64,000 nucleotides of DNA from Paralichthys olivaceus (GCF_024713975.1 NC_091111.1:6261001-6325000), one strand, 5' to 3'. Counted from the first letter of the stretch, positions 1 to 13,195 are shown. Notes: generated from the sequence alone by a model not told the origin. Program-made: numbers and translations.

Positions 1-235
1 TACCCTCTCCACACTAATGCGGATGTTTTGCAAAGGGTCTTTTTTGAGATTTTTACTTTTCCAAAGTGCAGATTTGTGCATATAAAACTGAGCATTTGGC
101 AAACAACAGCCTACTTTGCACTCGCCCTTTGTTACTTTGTGTAATGAACTTGCTCAAGAACAAACAAGAATGGCGGCTATTTACCAGTTTTCTATGTTTG
201 GTTAGCACTGCTTACATTGCTATAACAAATTTATA
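1..235 (+). repeat. Dispersed repeat family A, copy 1 (truncated by window edge)
   Basis: This stretch shares an ordered series of short blocks with 41752-42060: 'ccacactaatg.ggat.ttttgcaaa' at the start, then 'cttactttg.gca.tc' and finally 'ggttagcactgct'. Both copies are in the same orientation and are diverged by substitutions and small indels. No coding capacity is visible. The opening phrase resembles a common non-autonomous fish DNA element, but the family name is not certain. The left end may lie outside the window. Confidence 0.6.
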
Positions 236-1482
236 AAGGATAATAAATATCATTCCGGTTAGGTTCTGATGTGCTGGTTATAGTTGTGTGTGTTGAGATG
301 TGACACAGTAATGTATAGTCTGAAAGCTGCAGCCTCGACCCTTCAAACCAGTCCCACTATCATTTGCCTCAGACATTTGAAGTCCAAACCATGCATGACC
401 CTCACCCTACCTTAACCATCTTTGGACTTTCAGCTACCTCTGTGTTTGCCACAGCTAATTTGGATATCTTTGCTGAAACTACCTCAAATTATAGTAATTT
501 TCTCTTTAGCTACTTTAGTGTGCCTCAAAAAAAAACAGCCCCAATTCTTGTATTACCTCTATTATCTCACGGTCAAGGCACTTAGTCCAACCCTAAATTA
601 CATCTTCCTCTCAGGCTTGCCAGCCACTCTTTCCCACCAGTGTCTTTCAATTCTTTTTCTCCTTTCTGCCTCTATCTTACTCTTGCACGCTGCCTTTTCT
701 TTACGACATTAATTACCATGAGGAGATGGCACTCATTGCTTCGGCATTACAGCAGACATATTCAACAAATGCGCGGCCTGATGAAGTGTCCGCATCGCGC
801 TGCACCGTGATTTATCACTTATTTCTGCCACAGTGCTCGGGCCGATAACTCTTTTTCTACACCATTAGCTGCCACGACGTAGGTCCCACACACAGACAGG
901 GGACATGTCATTTGTATTGATGCAGGCTCAGTGTGTGTGGAGTGACCTCAAATGTGTTGTGAGGACCTGAGCTCAGAGAAAGCTTATACAACCATTTCAA
1001 TGGTGAAATATTATATAGTCTGGTTATATGGGAAGCTACATTAAATGCACATGAGTGGGTGCTGTATGTGCATGTGCCAGTGGGCAATAAGCATGTGCAT
1101 GTCCAGCTGAGTCGCTCCTTAAGTTATACACCAATGCTTTTCTCATACTTCCACCTACACCGGCTCAAGGGTTTAATGCCAGTGGATCCCTTCATACAGA
1201 GCCAGAGTCATGACATGGTCTCATCTGCACATGACATTTAATTACAGGAGTAGTCAAGCGAACATCCTTTATAGAGTGAGCATAAAATCTGAAACAAGAT
1301 ATAACAGATATCTGAGTCACTGTTGTTTTTCCAGAGGCATTGAAGGAAAAGATGATGGAGGAAAACAAGACAGCTGAAATCTAAAATAGAAGCAGACAGA
1401 CAACAGAAAAGAAATAGGTGAGACATATACCTGGGCTAGGATTGAGTTACATGACTCTCTAGTTAACTATGTCCTCTCTAGA
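236..1482. other. Intergenic, nothing recognised
   Basis: AT-rich unique-looking DNA. The short open frames here are not supported by splice-consistent homology, and no RNA gene or simple repeat of note was seen. Confidence 0.6.
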
Positions 1483-1930
1483 ACACTGAGATCATCTGCA
1501 GCAAGTCTGTTAGAGGTTCCCAACAACAGCTGGAAGAAGGGGGATAGAGCTTTTCTGAATGTCGCTCTTAAGTTGTGGAACAGAGTGTCAGAGAGCTAAT
1601 TCAATGAATGCAATTAGAAGAAAACTGAAAACATTTGTCTTTGCTTCAGCCTTTAACTAGATCTTGCACTCAACCGCACTCCTGCGCAGTTCTTTCTGCT
1701 GATGTTCTTTCTTTTCTGTTTTGATGCATTTTTAATACATTTAATACATTTTAATTGTATTTCTTTTTCTTTTAAATGCGATTTAAACATGTTCTTATTT
1801 TAATTTAAAATGTATGTAAAGCACTTTGGGCTGCATTTCTTGTATGAAAGGTGCTATACAAATACATCTTATTATTATAATTTTTATTATGATGAGCATT
1901 ATTAGTATTATTATTATTATTATTATATAC
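1483..1930 (+). mobile_element. Non-LTR retrotransposon (LINE) 3' fragment
   Basis: Translation from 1483 reads TLRSSAASLLEVPNN, then GDRAFLNVALKLWNRV, and stops at about 1599. This is the recognisable C-terminal tail of fish LINE reverse-transcriptase polyproteins ('LRSS...LL.VP', 'GDRAF', 'LWN'). Frameshifted remnants of the usual lysine- and phenylalanine-rich end ('KLKTFVFASAF') follow. The 3' non-coding part contains 'taaagcactttgggctgc' and 'ggtgctatacaaata' near 1817-1866, typical of LINE tails, and ends in an (ATT)n tract at about 1868-1926. The copy is 5'-truncated and dead. The clade (CR1, L2 or Rex type) cannot be fixed by eye. Confidence 0.75.
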
Positions 1931-4627
1931 CTGTTTTACACAGACGTTAGCAGGATTTGGCAGGTTTTTTAAATGCAGGTAAATCAGTTAAAAAAAGGTG
2001 ATTAACTCCTTTCCTTTCTGTGTTTCTGTTTTTCTGTCATGTTTAATGCACAAAAGCACCAGAAACTGTGAAGTTTCCATCAGAGCTTGACATGGGTATG
2101 AATTACAATTGTATCCATTCCCACTGCACACAAATCCAGATGTTAGTGGGTTTCTTCACCAGTAAGGGACTATAGATTTGTGTGAAATGAAGCAAAAGTG
2201 TGTATCATGCACAAACAGATCGAGAATGAGATTAAAAAAAGATAATAAATGTGTCCTTTATCGGTTTAAATTAGTCTGAAGTCAGAGATGGCAGGAGTCT
2301 CTAATCCTCTCTCCCTCAGGCCCTGAATCACCTGCCATCCACAAAGTCACCGTCCATCCCACAGGAAAACACTCATTACAGGCTGCCACTACGTTTGACT
2401 GCATCTCTCTCCATAACCTTGAAACACTGTTCACTCAGCCAAAAACACTTCAATCCAGCAGGAGAGCCGGGTCAATTGAGTCAATGTCGAATGACTCCTT
2501 TCTCCCAAAGGCACTGAAATTGACATTTTTTTTCTTTTTTGGAGAATGTTCAAGGACGAATGTAAGTAGATCACATGGAAACATAAAGCAGTGAAGGTGC
2601 AAGTATGTGTGCCTTGATCCCAGGGAAGCGAGCAGAGGGAATAAAACCTCAAACAAAAGCAATGCCCAGAGAAACATCCCGCTGAGTTTGTGTCCTTGAA
2701 GACTTGCGTAAAGATGTCCTGGATACATGGATTGTACAATGTGAGTAGCTGTCACAACCAAAGATGTCAGTGCTCCAAGTCACGAAAGTCTGCTGTTTCA
2801 TCCTGTCTTTCCTGTTATGTTCAAAGACATTTCACTCATATTATTGAGTTTGAAATAGTCGTTTGAATAAGGACTTTTCAAGGCATCATTGCACCATTTT
2901 CCAAATATAATCAATTTAATACATGAAACAGCCTTGTCTTTAAATTATTAATAAAAAAAAACAACCTCTTGGCTACTCATAAATCTAAATATATTCACCA
3001 CATGTAGCCTCGCTAACTTTTTCAGATTTGAACTAGATTTTGTGAAGACTTCCGCTAAACAGCCGTTAGAACAAGGATTTGTAAACAGAGGCAAATAAAC
3101 AAACTTTTTACGATAGTTTTTGTTAAATTAGCTGACATACTTTTTCAAACCTGCGACAAACAGATCTTGTTAGTAAGTACTGCACCCTTCGTGGATAGAT
3201 GTCCGTTTGAAAACTACAAGAAAAGATCGCTGAAGTCTCTCAGTATATTCACAGAGGTAAAGTACGGTGGAAGTTGGGGTGCTGGGGGACTGCAGCATTC
3301 CCCCACTGGCAAGAAGGTGTAACTGCAAGGTTAAAAACAAAACCACTATTTAAATATTTGGTTTCATTTTAAACAATCAACATTTTTGGTGTAGGCAAAT
3401 GTGGACTGTGTAGGTGTGACTTGTGATAAAGAATGAAGCTTGATTTTATATGTGAATAGTTCATAGCTGAATATGGTCCTATGATGCTTTTTTATATCCT
3501 TTCTGTTGTTGTAAAAATTGCTGGTGTTAAATTTTGTTGCCCATTCAAATGAATACTAAAACCATTACTGTTGCACTGCTGCTCAGCGTTTTATATATCA
3601 TGATTATACAGCTCCGACCGACTTTGAGCGTCTATGAAAATATGCGAGCTAATTTGAAATGCATCACACACTACTTGTTTTAATCCCATGCATTGGATGT
3701 GACTTTCACACTACTCCGCAGTGCTGACCCTTAATAATAAATCTGATCTGCATTTTTCTGCTGGTTCATTTGTAATGGAAAGTATAGCAAAAAAAACCAC
3801 AGCACAGAGAAAATTATGTCTAGGGACACAACTCACAGAGGAGGGGAGCTGTAGCTAATTTCATGCCTTGTATTTTTCTGTCATGCATGGCTAATTCACG
3901 GTTCAGGCGGGCGCGATGAAGCACAGGCCCTGTGGTCTTCCACAGCCAAACCCCCCCCCCCCCTATTCGCCAAGGGCCTGGAGTGGTGGAGCCTGAGCTA
4001 TCTTTATGTGAGGGGGTTGGGGGGGCATTTGCAGTTTGCTTTTATACAGCACTAATTCGGAGAGAGGCCGATAAAACCAAGGGTGAGACAGTGGTGGCAG
4101 TTCCATTTGGGTTCGCTACCCTTGACTGGCTCTGAGATGTAAATGACTATCCACCCCCACCGTCCAGTGTGCTTGCTCCGGTTGTTCACCATTTGTTATT
4201 TAATACCATTTGACAGAGTACACTTTTTGGCTGGAAAAATATTTACGAAAAATCCACTTTATCATGCTCTAAAATGAGTTGTCTATTTTAAGGAAATTGT
4301 TTATTTATTTATATGTAATATAGGAAACACTTTAATTGTTTTTGCATGGATAAAACACAATTTATCATAATATGTAGAAGTGCTACACAATTTTCTGTAA
4401 TCGTTCTTCACAGATTACTAACTATAAAAATACACTACATTACCTTTGTAAACACTCTCCAGCAAATGTAATTATAGCTAACAACAAACTAGGGGGACAT
4501 TTTTTAAAGGAGAAGTCAAACTACTATTTACTATTTATACCTCACATCCCATCCATGCAGCTGAGCTATTCACACACCATCTAACTCTGATGTTAATCTG
4601 AACACAGGTTGCTCATACAAATTTGAA
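1931..4627. other. Intergenic, nothing recognised
   Basis: No exon, RNA gene or clear transposon was found. The only marked feature is a 13-base poly(C) run at 3951-3963. Open frames of 60-100 codons on both strands look random in composition. Confidence 0.55.
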
Positions 4628-4628
4628 C

Positions 4629-4765
4629 TCAGTAGAGCTCATATCTCCGCCAAGGCCCAACAGTCCCCTCATGAAATAGCATTTCAAATGGCTTCTTCCC
4701 AGACCCAAACCACATACTTCCACCAGGTTTCTTGGTATTCTGTCCGGTCGTCTTTCTGTCTCACT
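4629..4765 (-). repeat. Dispersed repeat family B, copy 1 (terminal part)
   Basis: Read on the minus strand, 4630-4668 gives 'gggactgttgggccttgg' followed by 'cggagatatgagctctactga'. This matches the right end of the better preserved copy at 17937-18252 almost base for base. Further in, the minus strand has 'aaacctggtggaagtatg', matching the 'ttggtggaagga' block of that copy. The family is a very common fish interspersed repeat with no coding capacity. Confidence 0.7.
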
Positions 4766-7599
4766 AAGACCCTTCCTGGGTCCAGGTCCGCAGCAGCCTG
4801 TACCTGTTCTAGATCTTCAAGAATCAGACAGGGCGGATTTACTTTATGTAGGAATGGAATAGCACTCTCTCTGCAGCTATACTTCTGGAGATATTTCAAT
4901 CCACTCACTGACGTAAAAAAATATGAATGCTTGACTTTGACTGATCTCTGAATCTTAACCTTTTAAACAAATACAGAAAGACTAGTGTCATATCAAATCC
5001 TGTTGAAACAACAGGCAGGCAGACCCCATAATGTCAAAGTAATACTATTACTTCGATTAGTGATGGTAATGCTGACTAATTACTGAAATTGTATTTGCGT
5101 TGTTCAGAGCCCAGCTAGCTTTCCCACTTATTCAAGCCTTCATGTGGAGATACTAAGGTGACCAGCTGCTGCATGGCAATAGCTTATTTACTAGAAATAC
5201 AGTGATGGAAATGTTCAAGTGAACCGATAATTTTTGCTATTTGTAATTCTCTTAATAAAGTATCAGTTTTGGACTGATAGGATATTCCTAAGGGTTTTAG
5301 TTGCCTAGACAAACAGTATCATTAAAAACCAACTCTACAAGGTGGAACAAAGCCTGTATGTCGCAGCTGTGTCCTCTCTACCTCGGGAGACGTTGCCAGC
5401 TGATCTGCTACCAGGTACGTGTAGAGCACAGCTGCACATCCTACCTCCCGTCTTCTTCACCTGTCGAAAGCAGTTAGGGCGGAGTGGCCCAGTCGCACCG
5501 CACGCCAACATGGAAACATGTTGTCTGGTTGCTGCGGAGAGTGTGGCTGTCTCTAGGTGAACCTCTGGGGCACTTATTATGATAATGAGGCCCATTTTAG
5601 AACACAGGCAGCCTGTGGTGGGGTAGTTAAGGCAAGAGTTGAGGGAGCAAGGGTGGAGAGGGTGAATGGAAGAAGTGGAGATGGAGGGGAAGTACGGAAA
5701 ATTGGAGGGGTGGACCACCTCAGGGGACCTCCATGCATAAAGATGGAGGCACACAGGCCAAAGTTGCCCCAACAAATCAATCAGACAGTGGTTGGAGGGC
5801 GCAGCTGGCCAGGCAGTTCCCCAACTGTGACAGGAATATGTCCCTTATACAGCCGTGTGCCTGTGTGTGTGCCTGTGTGTGTGTATGTGTGTGTGTGTGT
5901 GTGAGACCATAATATCCACAAACAAATCATCCACCCTCAACGTACACACTTAAGCCGCACTCTAGATTCTCAAGATGCCTCTAAAACTGTAGATAGTGAG
6001 TTTTACAATCAGAAACTTAATTATATGATTGTTTGGTTGATCAAAAACCAAAAATATTTACACCGATACTTAATATAATGAAAATGTGACATGATGAGAC
6101 TGTTTATATGTCTAAAAAAAACGGTTCAGTGAGAAACATTTTCTTTGGAGTAAATTGCATAATTCTCTATAGGCTACAAGCTGTTTTTGAGGACGCTGAA
6201 ACTCAATAAATGTAGAAGTTGATAATCATTTAACAATTAAGATAAATATACTCGCTACATTTGAAGAAAATGGTTCAGAGATATCACTTTAAAACCAAAG
6301 TTACAAACATATATTTAAATCAAGCACACTTATGGCACTGAATCTTACGTTACAGCAAACTTATCGAGGGGTCAAAGGTTTTAAATTTTACGGCTGAGAG
6401 CGGGAGTTCTTCCTCTGATGTAGGAATGTTCTAGTGCACTGATGATGACTGAATGGTTAAGTTCGCTATATCGAGATGGTTTATTCGTATAATTTTATTT
6501 TTGATGGTGCTACCCTGGTTTCTGGATTCTTTCTTTTTATACCTTTTATCTTTCTAAATAATGGGGTCTGGTAAACCTGTTTTAGGCTGAGCACATGTGC
6601 ACACAATAATGACAATCAATCGATCAATCAATCAATCTGCAGCTATTATTTCTGCTCCAAGAGACTCAGTATCTATAAAAGCTTCTACAAGTTCTCTATG
6701 AGTTCAATTTAGAATATCATCTGATTTTCAGCTCTTCATTCTGGAGCTGAATTACCTTTGCTGAACGTTAACCGGAGCAGGAAATGAGGCTGAACTGCAG
6801 ATGCTCGTACTTGCCTTTCAAATCCTTTAAGGGATCTGTCTCAAATCTGGAGCGATACATATCTACACCACTGGAGACACTGCCGTTACTCACTATCAGC
6901 ACCCTTCATCGAGCGACATGCTCCGGAGATTAGCCCCGTGTGCTGCGGTTCCCACCAGCGCCGTCTGTATCTTGCCTTCCCCCTCTCAAGGTCAGATCGG
7001 CATAGAGGCACCAGAGCAACCAGCGACGGGTTGATCACAGAGCGACTCTGCACATTTGTTTATTTGAACACGTGCGGCAGTGTGACTAATCGTGTACAAA
7101 AGAGCTGAGAGCATTTTAATTAGCTGCGATTCACCCTCTCACAAACAAGGTCTTTGCAAGTGACAAAGCAAGTTTGCCTCGATTAGGAAATTTGTTGACT
7201 TCCTCTCCATATTGGGAGGCCAATGATGGGACTGCTGGTGCTGATGGGAGTTCACCTCCCTCCAAGCACCCTGAATGAGATGTGTGCACATTGCAAGTTG
7301 GAGAAAGTCCAAATACAGAAGGGAGAGAGGAGGGTGCAGTATCTCAGACAGCCTGCCTGCTGATGTAAAGAGGCCCTGACTGGCCGATGCTGACTCTCTC
7401 TCCCTCTCACTCTCTGGTAATGCTTTCTCTGGCACTCACGCAGAACTGCGCACAAGCACACACTGGGAAAAAAACAGTAGAGAGATACAGCATCATCTCT
7501 CCTTTTCAACGTCTGCCTCTTTCTCATGCAAAACAGATGAAGTGTAGTAGAGCTCCGAGTCGTCGAAACACCTGCAGGCGTCTCTGTTGTCACTTGTGA

Positions 7600-7634
<35 letters not shown>

Positions 7635-9366
7635 TGAGGCTGAAACCCAGGTTTAAGTGGTGCTGCCATCTAGTGGTGAATATATAAACTGAAGCACACT
7701 CATAACATGGCTCAACATGTTAGAATATATCACATGCTCCTTGCTTATGAAACAGGGGAACATGCTATTATGTAATTAGGAGAAACTTGATTCATTACAG
7801 GCTGCTGGGAACTCATTTACATTTTATGTATGTATAAACGATGATAAAAAATCATTCCATTACATGTTGGTGACAAATTGTGTTGAGCATGTGATTCACA
7901 ACCTCAGGCAGGTGACAGTATTTCATGTGTAAATGTGTTTATGGCGTGTGTATCACTAAATGCAAACACACTGGATCATCCATTCTGCTGCAGATTAAAT
8001 CATCCAAGTGTGACCTCAGAAGGAAAATAGCTGTAACGTTGCTGTTATGCTTCATATTGAGCTGAATTACAGAGCTTTTCTTGTTTAATTTGTTAACTTG
8101 TGTTTGAAGATTGTGACAACTGCTTAACAGACCTCTGAAATAGCCGACGTGCAATGTATGAGAACTTACTGTTCAGTAGAAAATTCAAATTTATAAACCC
8201 CCCCCCCCCCATTCTACTAAAAACAATAAATATAAAATCTATAGCAGTTAAAACCAGGTAGGGTGAACACTCAGTTTTCTAACTTCACTCTGCACCATAA
8301 ACTGTTCATTAAAGCTCTGCACACAATGTCCAGCACACAAACAAAAAGTGACAGTGTGTTGTAGAACTGTTTGAGGAATCACTAATGACAGGGAATCATT
8401 CTGAAGTCAATTGCAAACAGGAATGTTAAGAACAGGCACTGCACTAGTATTTTCAATGACACTGATTAATGAAATAAATTCAGACAAAAGAAATATTGGG
8501 AACAATGACAAGTAAAATTTGTGAAAAAAGTTTGTCATGCAAATCCGCTCCTCTTCCCCCTCAGTGCTCCCCTCCCTGTAGATTCCAGGCTCCCCTGGCA
8601 GTGCCTGCAGTTTGTTTAGCCCTCATAAGCTGTGTGAGCCCTCCACTGACCTTGTTTGGCCCCATCGTTCTCTGGACTCCATGCCGGTGCCAGAGAAGAG
8701 CGACTCCAATCTGGGAGGGCCACATATAGCGCTGCCCGCAGCTTCAACGTCACTGGGTTGAGGTCACTCTGAAAGGTTAAGGAGAATTTAGCAGCCATTA
8801 AAACATCTTGCATTTTGTTTCACTCTGCAACAGCTTCGTTTATCCATTCTGTAATGTGTTTTTGATTGTGTTCACTCTTTCTCCACTTTCACCTCCTCTC
8901 ATGCAGAGGTCTTTTCAAATATACTCAAAAATAATGAGGAAAATTGAAGGATTGTAGAGAAAGACAGTCTGTGAACAATATGCATTAACCAGTGTGCACA
9001 GCAGCTCTCCATATCTTTCTCCAAGCATTATCAGGTGATGATTTGCCTGAAATACAGGAACACACGTCCATGAAATCCAAAGTGATCCCTTCATCAGAGC
9101 AGCTGCAGAGGGTAAGAGTATAACAAAATTCACTGTGTAACAACGTTTGACAGTTGAATGAAAATAGATGTCTCCCTGCCATCTGTGATCCAGGTTGACA
9201 CACAGTAAAGATGCTATATGAAATTCAGGTGGAAGACTGCCGTGTAACAATGAATAAGCAAAGTGCCACGATCGCACTGCTTCACTTTGTCAAATGTGCT
9301 GCGGCTCTAGCACCAGACGTCCTCTCGAGTAGCCCAGTTTGTTTGTGCAGGCACGCATATTAGGCA

Positions 9367-9370
<4 letters not shown>
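4766..9370. other. Intergenic, nothing recognised apart from TG arrays
   Basis: It holds (TG)n arrays at about 5861-5903 and 7602-7633, a poly(C) run at 8198-8210 and one CTCF-like motif at 7662-7676. A 146-codon minus-strand frame at 5335-5775 shows no domain and no splice context, and is treated as chance. Confidence 0.5.
7662..7676 (-). promoter_or_regulatory. CTCF-like core motif
   Basis: The minus strand reads CCACTAGATGGCAGC, which fits every position of the CTCF core consensus CCASYAGRKGGCRS. It lies just after a TG array, about 5.8 kb upstream of the SNW1 start. Such motifs also occur inside fish transposons, so occupancy is unproven. Confidence 0.35.
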
Positions 9371-9399
<29 letters not shown>

Positions 9400-9795
9400 G
9401 TCCAGGTATTACTCATGTTGTGGGGACCTAAATACCTTTACATAGTCACATGAAGGGGACTTGTCTTCCTTATGGGGACAAAAAAAAAACATAATGTAAA
9501 TAATTACATTAAGGTGAATACATGTTTTACGTTTATCAGGGTTGGATAAGGTTAAGGTAAGGCTTAGGGCTATAGGCAAGTCGTATTTATGCTGAAGGGC
9601 AATGTGAGAAATGAATGCAAGTCAATATTTTGTCCTCTGAAATGAGGAAGACACTACCTTGCCTGTATGTGTGTGTGTGTGTGTGTGTGTGTCTGTTACT
9701 CATGTTGTGGGGACCTAAATCACTTTACACAATCATATTAAGTGGACTTGTCTGATATATTATGTCTTCTTCAGTCAGGGAACAATGGTGTTTGT

Positions 9796-9869
<74 letters not shown>
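9371..9869 (+). repeat. Three (TG)n arrays with a duplicated flanking block
   Basis: TG arrays lie at about 9371-9399, 9667-9692 and 9798-9869. After each of the first two arrays comes the same block: 'actcatgttgtggggacc' then 'taaat', followed by a diverged 'tttaca.a.tca.at.aa' stretch and 'ggacttgtct' (9408-9467 and 9695-9752). The arrangement is a tandem duplication of a TG-plus-block unit about 287 bp long. A block of this kind beside TG arrays is a common fish repeat. Confidence 0.7.
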
Positions 9870-9872
<3 letters not shown>

Positions 9873-10284
9873 CTCACTAGACTGGTAACTGGCAGGCTGC
9901 TGACCCACTTTGAGCTGTTTTCATTTTTCATTCACATCCCGTGAGGAGCCACGAGGTTTTTGCTTTCTCTTCACTTCTCTCTCGTCTTCCTCTTCCCGTT
10001 CTCCACCCAGTATTTACCTGATGATAATTGTGACATGAATCATTTCCGACAGGGTGGAGCTCAGCTTTGAGAACAAGCTCCTTCTACAGAAGCCCGGGAG
10101 AGGAAGGGAAACTTTCTTTTGATTCCTGCCGCTCAGGAAACTGATGAATTTCCCAGTGCTCCCTGTATCTCTTTGTTTATCTTTTGAATGGGAGCATGAG
10201 ATGTTGCATGTGGGGAGAAGACACTCAATTCTTTATTTACATTGTTTTATTTTCTTTTATAAAGATTGGCACACAAAGATGTAG

Positions 10285-10970
10285 TTTCAGAATCAGAATC
10301 AGAATCAGGATTAAAAGTACTTCAAAAATTCAAACGTTGCAGAGCCCCTGAGAAAGAGGTGAAAGAGCAAAAGCAGGTATAAACATAGATATATAAAAAT
10401 CAAGTAAGGCTAAAAGAAATAAAAGATATTCATATGCAGAAGTAAAGACCGGGTATATATAGATTTACATTTGTGCATGAGTGAAGTTATGTTAAAGTAT
10501 ACACAGTATACATTATTAATCTTTATAATTTACAGGTTGTCATTGTACAATTTGACAGCCACAGGAAGGAATGATTTCCTGTGGCGTTCTGTCAAGCAGC
10601 GTGGGTGGATGAGTCTGCCACTGAACGAGCTGCAGAGGCTAATCAAGACATTATGGAGAGGGTGTGGCGGAAAGTCCAATATTGTCCTTACTTTGGACAA
10701 AGTTCTCCTCTCCATCACCACTGTGACACTGTCCTGCCCCCTCCCCAACAACATGGCTGACTTTCCTAATTAGCTTATTGAGTCTATTAATGTCCTTCTT
10801 CTTCAAGCTGCTGCCCCAGCAGACAACAGCAAACATGATGGCACTGGACACAACAGACTCATAAAACATCCGCAGCATCGTCCTGTCTATGTTGAAGGAC
10901 CTGAGCCGTCTCAGAAAAGAGAGACGGCTCTGGCCTCTTTTGTAAATCATATCCACAACAGTTAACAGTC
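10285..10970 (-). mobile_element. LINE remnant (L2/CR1-like), reverse-transcriptase C-terminus and 3' tail
   Basis: The minus strand from about 10968 encodes VDMIYKRGQSRLSFLRRL, then MLRMFYESVVSSAIMFAVVC and W-G-S, the thumb/C-terminal region of fish L2-like LINEs. Near 10750 the frame shifts, and the next frame continues VMERRTLSKVRTILDFPPHP and later FSGRLIHPRCLTERHRKSFL, the usual end of the same polyprotein. The 3' end at about 10288-10311 is a short array of 'ttctga' units (minus strand), the microsatellite-like tail of this class. The endonuclease and most of the RT are missing, so the copy is dead. Confidence 0.85.
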
Positions 10971-10989
10971 TAACTAAACCATTTACAAA

Positions 10990-11122
10990 CCCAGGTGCAA
11001 CTTGGGGTTCAGTATCATGCCCAAGGACACTTCTGCTTGCAGACTGGAGGAGCTGTGGATCGAACCACAGACCTCCCGAGTTAATGGATAACCCCCCACC
11101 CCACCTACTGAGCCACAGCCAT
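10990..11122 (-). mobile_element. tRNA-derived SINE
   Basis: The minus strand begins GGCTGTGGCTCAGTAGG. It contains an A-box-like segment at 11104-11117 and a B box GGTTCGATCC at 11057-11066, the internal RNA polymerase III promoter of a tRNA gene. No tRNA body can be folded from it. The tail 'agtgtccttgggcatgatac' is shared with the copy at 26868-27045 and is widespread in fish SINEs. It lies directly beside the LINE fragment at 10285-10970. Confidence 0.75.
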
Positions 11123-13019
11123 TTAGAGACCTGCACTATATTATCCCGATGACCAATATACAGCACATTAATGTGATGCTCTCTGTCTCTCTCGATGTGT
11201 CTTTCAGCTCCTCTATCTCTGAAGCTATGCAGTAATTTCACTGCTGAAAGAAGATCAAGTCTTTTAAAGACATTATCCTTCTTTAGTGGCCAAGATTTTC
11301 CATTGCTCCAGCCGACACACTGAAGGCACCGGACTCATTCTTTTCAAAAGGGGTCGAACTTTTCATGATCCTCAGCTCACTGCTTTTTTTCCCCACTGCA
11401 TTATGTATCTATTGCTCGGGCTCGCTTTCAATTTTACCTCCATTTGCCCTGCTCCCTCTGTGCCCTGCAGTGACACTGGACTCAGACCATGTTGCGGTAT
11501 CACACAGCATGTGCTGCTTCCCTGGGCCTCATGCCCTGCTACTGCTGAGAGCACTGACATAGCCTCGAGCATCATGGCTCTCTGCCACAACACCATCTCA
11601 AGCAACCCTGCTTGCAGCACGTGGATGCCCCCTCCTGAAAGCCTCATGACAGAGACAATGTAAACCATTTTCATAGTGGACATTTATTGCACTAAATGCT
11701 GCTTCTTAGAGAGAACAGAGGTAGAACACATGTTATATATTTCATTCAATTTAGCGGAGAAACAATGGTCGCCCCATCATCCTGCAGCAGGACCAGGGAG
11801 GGGCAGCCACAATGGTCCAGAGCTCCTCAATCCCGAACGCCTGACATAAATTAACAGAGAGGCAACCAGATGATTAGGGTTATTAAAAGATTTCTTGTCC
11901 CGTGCCACAGCCTGGTGATTGATCGCCTTTGACGTGTCCTTTTACCCTGTGTCACATCAATAAACCACGTCTCTGCTGAGAGACTGACAGACTGCCTCCA
12001 CGTCGGAGAAACGGAAAGGATAGGAAGAGAGCAGAGACAGAGGAGATGGAGGGATGGAAATGATGCTGACAACCAGACAAAAACATTAGCACTAGAAGGA
12101 AGGAGGAAAGGAAGGAAGGAAGGAAGAGAGAGAGAGAAAGAAAGAAGTTGAAATTCCGAGCAGGGCTGCGACTTTTATTGCTGATCATTACAGCAGGAGA
12201 GCCTGAGTGGAGATATTTATCACATTCATCACAACAGAAGGGTCTGTTACATAACTCTCCTTCTCCACAAGCCGTTCTGTGAGCTTTTATGTTCCTCCTC
12301 TGTTCAGTGGTCTCTGAAACCTTAATGGTGACTGACACAAGAACAGCTTGAGGGTTTCTTCATCTATTTTACAAAGAATAATGTCAGCTACCTTTCCTGC
12401 TCACACGTGCTGCTAACAACAACAACAACAAACCCAAAATTGAAGAATTTGTGCAAAATTCACACTGCAGGAGTCGTTCTGGTGAGGAGTTTCAATAACC
12501 AAACGCTTGCATGACCTTGTCTGCAGTGCCAAAAGCCATCAATAGGCAGCATGGGTTGAAAGCATTGGTAGGATAAAAGTAGATAAGCTTGGGTGTAAAT
12601 AATAAACTTCTTCTACCTCTTGGTTCGGTTTATTGGCAGTTGGCAACCAATGTTAAGGTGCATTACTGCCATCCACTGTGTCTTCTTCCCATTCTACGAT
12701 TCTCCCCTCACTGCCTGGTATCTTAGCCTTATAATAAAATTGTCCATGGCTGGATTCAATTTAACCACGTTGCCTGCCTGAACCACTTCACTTTCAGGGT
12801 CCTGGTGTGAACGCTGGATCCCTGCCACAGTCAGGTGTATTGGGGCACTTGAACAGAACAGAACCATTGTTGATGTTGTTTGTAACACCTCTGCTTTCCC
12901 TTCTGTGACAAAAGAAAGAAACCAGCTTGTGAAACTAAATTAAACTAAAGCGCTTTATACGTCTCTTCTTCCAGTGTTGATATGACATACCGAACCACTA
13001 ACTTATTCTTTTTTCTTTC
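11123..13019. other. Intergenic, nothing recognised
   Basis: No exon or RNA gene was found. A purine-rich GGAA/GAGA stretch lies at about 12096-12148, and a short (CAA)n run at about 12417-12431. Confidence 0.5.
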
Positions 13020-13195
13020 TGTATCGAACCTGTGGTAGCCTTCAGTCGTCATTGAAACTCAAAAGGTCTTTAGTTTGTCCAGTTTGGACGACTTTAAAAA
13101 CATGGTGGCCTCTGTGGAAAGGGGACGTGCTCCCGATGTAAATATAAATGGATCCCTTTCACCTAAATCTTACACACTGAGCCTTTAAATAAAAC
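13020..13195. repeat. Probable fish interspersed repeat fragment
   Basis: The stretch contains 'aaaaacatggtggcctctg' and ends in 'cacctaaatcttacacactg' followed by 'agcctttaa'. I recognise this combination as a frequent non-coding repeat in teleost genomes. There is no second copy in the window to confirm it, so the call rests on memory. Confidence 0.4.

Noticed and set aside
5335..5775. 146-codon open frame on the minus strand
   Set aside because: Proline/serine-rich random-looking product, no domain, no splice partners, intergenic position.
11057..11066. tRNA gene suggested by a perfect B box
   Set aside because: No cloverleaf can be formed around it and the tail matches a SINE, so it is a tRNA-derived SINE.
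10651..11241. A 196-codon host gene on the minus strand
   Set aside because: Its N-terminal third is SINE sequence and the rest is LINE reverse-transcriptase tail with a frameshift; it is transposon debris.
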